Positions 61,472 through 64,000 of a stretch of DNA of 64,000 nucleotides are shown here, piece after piece (positions within the stretch are counted from its first letter, which is position 1; each line of letters opens with the position of its first letter). Origin of the DNA: Bacteroidales bacterium (GTDB lineage: Bacteria; Bacteroidota; Bacteroidia; Bacteroidales; P3); contig JAFVCA010000043.1 in NCBI GenBank assembly GCA_017479705.1, positions 1 through 64,000 of the forward strand. The letters run 5' to 3'. The translations under genes were made by a program, and so were the position numbers. The notes beneath the pieces are model-generated. The model was not told the DNA's origin and did not search any database. It saw only the letters and a program-made list of their open reading frames with translations.

Positions 61472-62902
61472 TTATCGGCCAAACATTCTTAGCATCTTCA
61501 ACTTCTTTTCCCCAGCCTTGCCGGTATATGGGTGTTCGCGCAGCGGCAGGTTGAACCGCGTGCTGCCCATCAGCACCGTCGAAGGGTGCGTAAACTCGCG
61601 GAAACCCCACTCACCGTGGTAGGCACCCATGCCCGAATGCCCTGTTCCGTTGAACGGTACGCCCTTCACCATCAGGTGTATGCACACCTCGTTGATGCAG
61701 CCGCCTCCATATTGCTGGCTCCTCATCACGCGGCGCGCCCAACGCCGATTCCGGGTGAAGAGGTACAAGGCCAGCGGGTGCTCCCGCTCAGCGATAATGT
61801 TCATCAGCCACTCCACATCCGCATCCTTGAAGGGAACAACAGGCAACAGCGGGCAGAAAAGCTCCTGCTGCACTATCGGCTCCTCTATCCCTATGGGGTA
61901 GAGGATGGTAGGGGCATATCGGCACTGGCTCCTCTCCCCCACTCCACCCATCACAATGCGCCCTTTGTACTGCTCTGCCAAAGCGGCACAGCGGTCATAG
62001 GCCGCCTCGGTAATCAGTTTGGGGTAAGCACTATTGGCCAGTGCGTTGTCGCCAATCTGTTTGGCAAAAGCAGCTTTCAACTCCCTGACAAAATCGTCTG
62101 CCACCTCTTCGGCCACAGCCACTTGATTGATATTGATGCAAATCTGCCCAGCATTGCAGAGCTTGAAAAAGGCAATCTTGCGGGCTGCATCTTTCAGGTC
62201 GGCATCCTTGCGCACCACACACCAGTTGCCCGTCTCGCCGCCCAGCTCCAATGCCACGGGGGTGAGATGCTGCGCCGCCGCGGCAAGCACATGCTTCCCC
62301 ACGGCCGGTGAACCCGTATAGAAAATCTTGTCAAACCGCTGAGCCAAACACATATCGGCCACGTCATGTCCACCATCAATCAAAGTGACATACTCCGGCG
62401 GGAACTGCTCGGCAATAAACCTTTTCAGCACTGCCGTACAGGCCTTTGATTTCCCGCTGGCCTTAATCACCGCCGTGTTGCCACCCGCCAAGCTGGCCGT
62501 CAGCACTCCGAGAGTGAGGAGTATGGGAAAATTGAACGGGCTGATAATCAGTGTTACACCGTATGGCATTTTGTACACCTTGGTGGCTATGCTGGGGAAG
62601 CACATCAGCCCGCTGAAGTGGCACTCGGGCCGTGCCCAGCAGCGCAATCCGCGGATGGTCTCATTGATTTCCGTAATGGTGGGGACAATGTCACACAGGT
62701 AGCCCTCCACCGCACTGCGTCCCAAGTCCTGCTGCAAAGCCTCCTCAAACGCGCGCTCGTAGGCAATCACCCCTTTTTTCAATCTTTTCAATTGCGCAAT
62801 CCGCCACGCCACATCCAAGGTCTCTCCCGTGCGGAAATAAGCCCTTTGGCCGTCCACAATCCGGCCAATCTCTTCAATGGTGTAACTCATAGTATGATAC
62901 AT
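61472..62902 (-). CDS. Aldehyde dehydrogenase family protein
   Basis: A 476-residue NAD(P)-dependent aldehyde dehydrogenase. The catalytic Cys is in NAGQICININQVAV, the general base Glu in LELGGETGNWCVV, and the cofactor-binding SPFNFPILLTLGVLTASLAGGNTAVIKAS is present. Absence of a signal peptide and overall pattern fit the class-3-like, fatty or aromatic aldehyde group. The start may be the ATG at 62902 or at 62890. It is upstream of the GldM-like gene on the same strand. Confidence 0.92.
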   Translation of the reverse strand: MYHTMSYTIEEIGRIVDGQRAYFRTGETLDVAWRIAQLKRLKKGVIAYERAFEEALQQDLGRSAVEGYLCDIVPTITEINETIRGLRCWARPECHFSGLMCFPSIATKVYKMPYGVTLIISPFNFPILLTLGVLTASLAGGNTAVIKASGKSKACTAVLKRFIAEQFPPEYVTLIDGGHDVADMCLAQRFDKIFYTGSPAVGKHVLAAAAQHLTPVALELGGETGNWCVVRKDADLKDAARKIAFFKLCNAGQICININQVAVAEEVADDFVRELKAAFAKQIGDNALANSAYPKLITEAAYDRCAALAEQYKGRIVMGGVGERSQCRYAPTILYPIGIEEPIVQQELFCPLLPVVPFKDADVEWLMNIIAEREHPLALYLFTRNRRWARRVMRSQQYGGGCINEVCIHLMVKGVPFNGTGHSGMGAYHGEWGFREFTHPSTVLMGSTRFNLPLREHPYTGKAGEKKLKMLRMFGR

Positions 62903-62988
62903 TATTATTCAATATTACATCAGGCAACACTTCCGCCAAACGCCAACCCTTTTCCCGTAGCGGCAAACGGCCGCCGATCCGTCTCCGC

Positions 62989-63855
62989 TCACCGTTCCTG
63001 CACCAGGCGCACACTGTGTCCATTGCTGCGGGCCGCTGTGGACAAGGCATAGTCACGCGACTGGATATACAGCTCGTATGCCGTTTCCTCGTCGTTGTAG
63101 CTGCCCGTCCAATAGCAACCATAGTCCCCCACCAGCGACACCTGGTCCACATCCCTGTAGCCCCCGCAAGGCAGGAACACCGCTCCGGCTCCCTGCATTT
63201 TCATCCATTGGTCCATGGTGTAAACATTAGTGCCAAATCCCTCTGCTATGCCATATTGAAAGGTGCATCCCTGCGGCAGCTCCCACTTGTCCGGCAGCAG
63301 CAGCAGCCCATACATCGGCGAGCCGTCGAACCGCGCCCCTTGAATGGTGGCGAGTCCGCGCTTCACAAGAGCCTGGTCGCGGAAGGAGAAGAGGTGCCTC
63401 CATTCCTCATACGACATGATGCGCCACACACCCTTCTTGTCGCCCCCGTTGCTGATGGTGTTGTACCGACCCCAATCATAATTTGTCTGGCAGATGTCTT
63501 GGTCGGCAATACCATAATAACGGTTGGTATCTACCACTGTGTACGGCATAAGGCCTTCGTAGCCTGATGTGCCCCAGCCAAATAGGTCTATCCAGCCACT
63601 GTACAGAGTGTCGACCTGCTCATTGCTGGTGCCGAGCACGTCGTATTGGTTGGAAGCAAAACGCCAAGTATTGGTCGAAGCTTGGTACTGGAGGTTGCCC
63701 TGCGCAAAGACAACTGTTGTGGTGTCGCCAATGGAAAAACGCGCATTGATGGCACCCACGGCGGGGTAGAAAGGCTTTTCCTGCACGCCGTTCTGCTTCT
63801 TGCAGCCGGGCAGGAGTAGCACAGAGAGTAAAAGTATATATACAATTTTCTTCAT
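62989..63855 (-). CDS. Lipoprotein with a C-type-lectin/FGE-like domain
   Basis: A 288-residue lipoprotein: signal MKKIVYILLLSVLLLPGCKK with Cys 18. The rest matches a large Bacteroidetes group seen as ARFSIGDTTTVVFAQGNLQY, WRFASNQYDVLG, WRIMSYEEWRHLF and the ending GHSVRLVQE, with a sulfatase-modifying-factor or C-type-lectin-like fold. No catalytic residues can be named. It is probably exposed on the cell surface and binds a ligand or glycan. Confidence 0.8.
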   Translation of the reverse strand: MKKIVYILLLSVLLLPGCKKQNGVQEKPFYPAVGAINARFSIGDTTTVVFAQGNLQYQASTNTWRFASNQYDVLGTSNEQVDTLYSGWIDLFGWGTSGYEGLMPYTVVDTNRYYGIADQDICQTNYDWGRYNTISNGGDKKGVWRIMSYEEWRHLFSFRDQALVKRGLATIQGARFDGSPMYGLLLLPDKWELPQGCTFQYGIAEGFGTNVYTMDQWMKMQGAGAVFLPCGGYRDVDQVSLVGDYGCYWTGSYNDEETAYELYIQSRDYALSTAARSNGHSVRLVQER

Positions 63856-64000
63856 ATCGGTACATTAACGGCCATAATGACATTATATTGTATTCAATAC
63901 TAAATATCATGGTCGACGAGCCGGACTAATCCGTCTGTCAACGCATCCAATGCCATCAACACTGACTAAGACAGCCGATGCCTAAAAAGTGTTGCGCGGC
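63856..64000. other. Upstream region at the window end
   Basis: AT-rich sequence before the lipoprotein gene. No clear TAtcTTTGc element or gene start is visible before the window closes. Confidence 0.3.

Noticed and set aside
1..64000. tRNA or rRNA genes
   Set aside because: I looked in the longer intergenic gaps for T-loop and cloverleaf patterns and found none.

Overview
The window is about 64 kb from a Bacteroidetes chromosome, most likely of the order Bacteroidales. Several signs point there. The promoter -7 element of this phylum (TAtcTTTGc) recurs upstream of genes on both strands. There is a PorW/SprE-type lipoprotein of the type IX secretion system (T9SS) and two large proteins ending in T9SS sorting domains. 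Phylum-typical genes are present (DUF4199, DUF3822, a bactofilin, an APH-RapZ fusion), as is the divergent gyrA / clpC arrangement. The species cannot be named from the sequence. Most genes are moderately GC-rich; 49.4-55.3 kb is clearly AT-rich.

Layout. 0-15 kb (+ strand) is housekeeping: two GT2 glycosyltransferases flanking a DUF4199 membrane protein, ychF, porW/sprE, a bactofilin, an APH-like kinase fused to a RapZ C-terminal domain, DUF3822, rsmD, purC, a CYTH protein, a YfcC-family carrier and an exported M28 peptidase. 15-20 kb (- strand) has a previously unlisted 37-residue membrane protein with its own promoter, a TPR protein and gyrA, with clpC divergent. 22.7-25.1 kb (-) is an ECF sigma factor / membrane-anchored partner / two-lipoprotein operon, followed by gcvP. 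28.9-36.4 kb (-) holds a C10 cysteine protease with repeats and a type A sorting domain, an IgGFc-binding-like protein with a type B sorting domain, and an HEYGH metalloprotein. 36.9-39.1 kb (+) encodes a cholesterol-dependent-cytolysin-like (CDC-like) pore former with two N-terminal fibronectin III domains. 39.4-43.4 kb (-) is a TolC / EmrA / EmrB efflux operon.

43.6-55.3 kb is an accessory defence island. It starts with a structured RNA leader, then a PLD-nuclease/SNF2-helicase fusion and an Eco57I-like adenine methylase. The methylase carries two in-frame palindromic repeat insertions, an abrupt composition change at its NPPY motif, and a -1 frameshift at a T6 tract that forms a slippery heptamer. 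Three AT-rich membrane proteins follow, then a pseudogene broken by the same palindromic repeat family, then a divergently oriented pair of an AAA ATPase and a small PD-(D/E)XK-like protein. 55.8-64 kb returns to core-type genes: a VanX-like D-Ala-D-Ala dipeptidase, a YbjQ protein, two tandem M20 dipeptidases, an FMN-binding protein, a phosphopantetheinyl transferase, a GldM-like exported protein, an aldehyde dehydrogenase and a lipoprotein.

The strongest candidates for something undescribed are the FN3-CDC-like toxin without signal peptide, the frameshifted helicase/methylase module with its structured leader, and the ATPase + ELKG nuclease pair. Several families of interspersed palindromic repeats run through the intergenic DNA, and one family has entered coding sequence.
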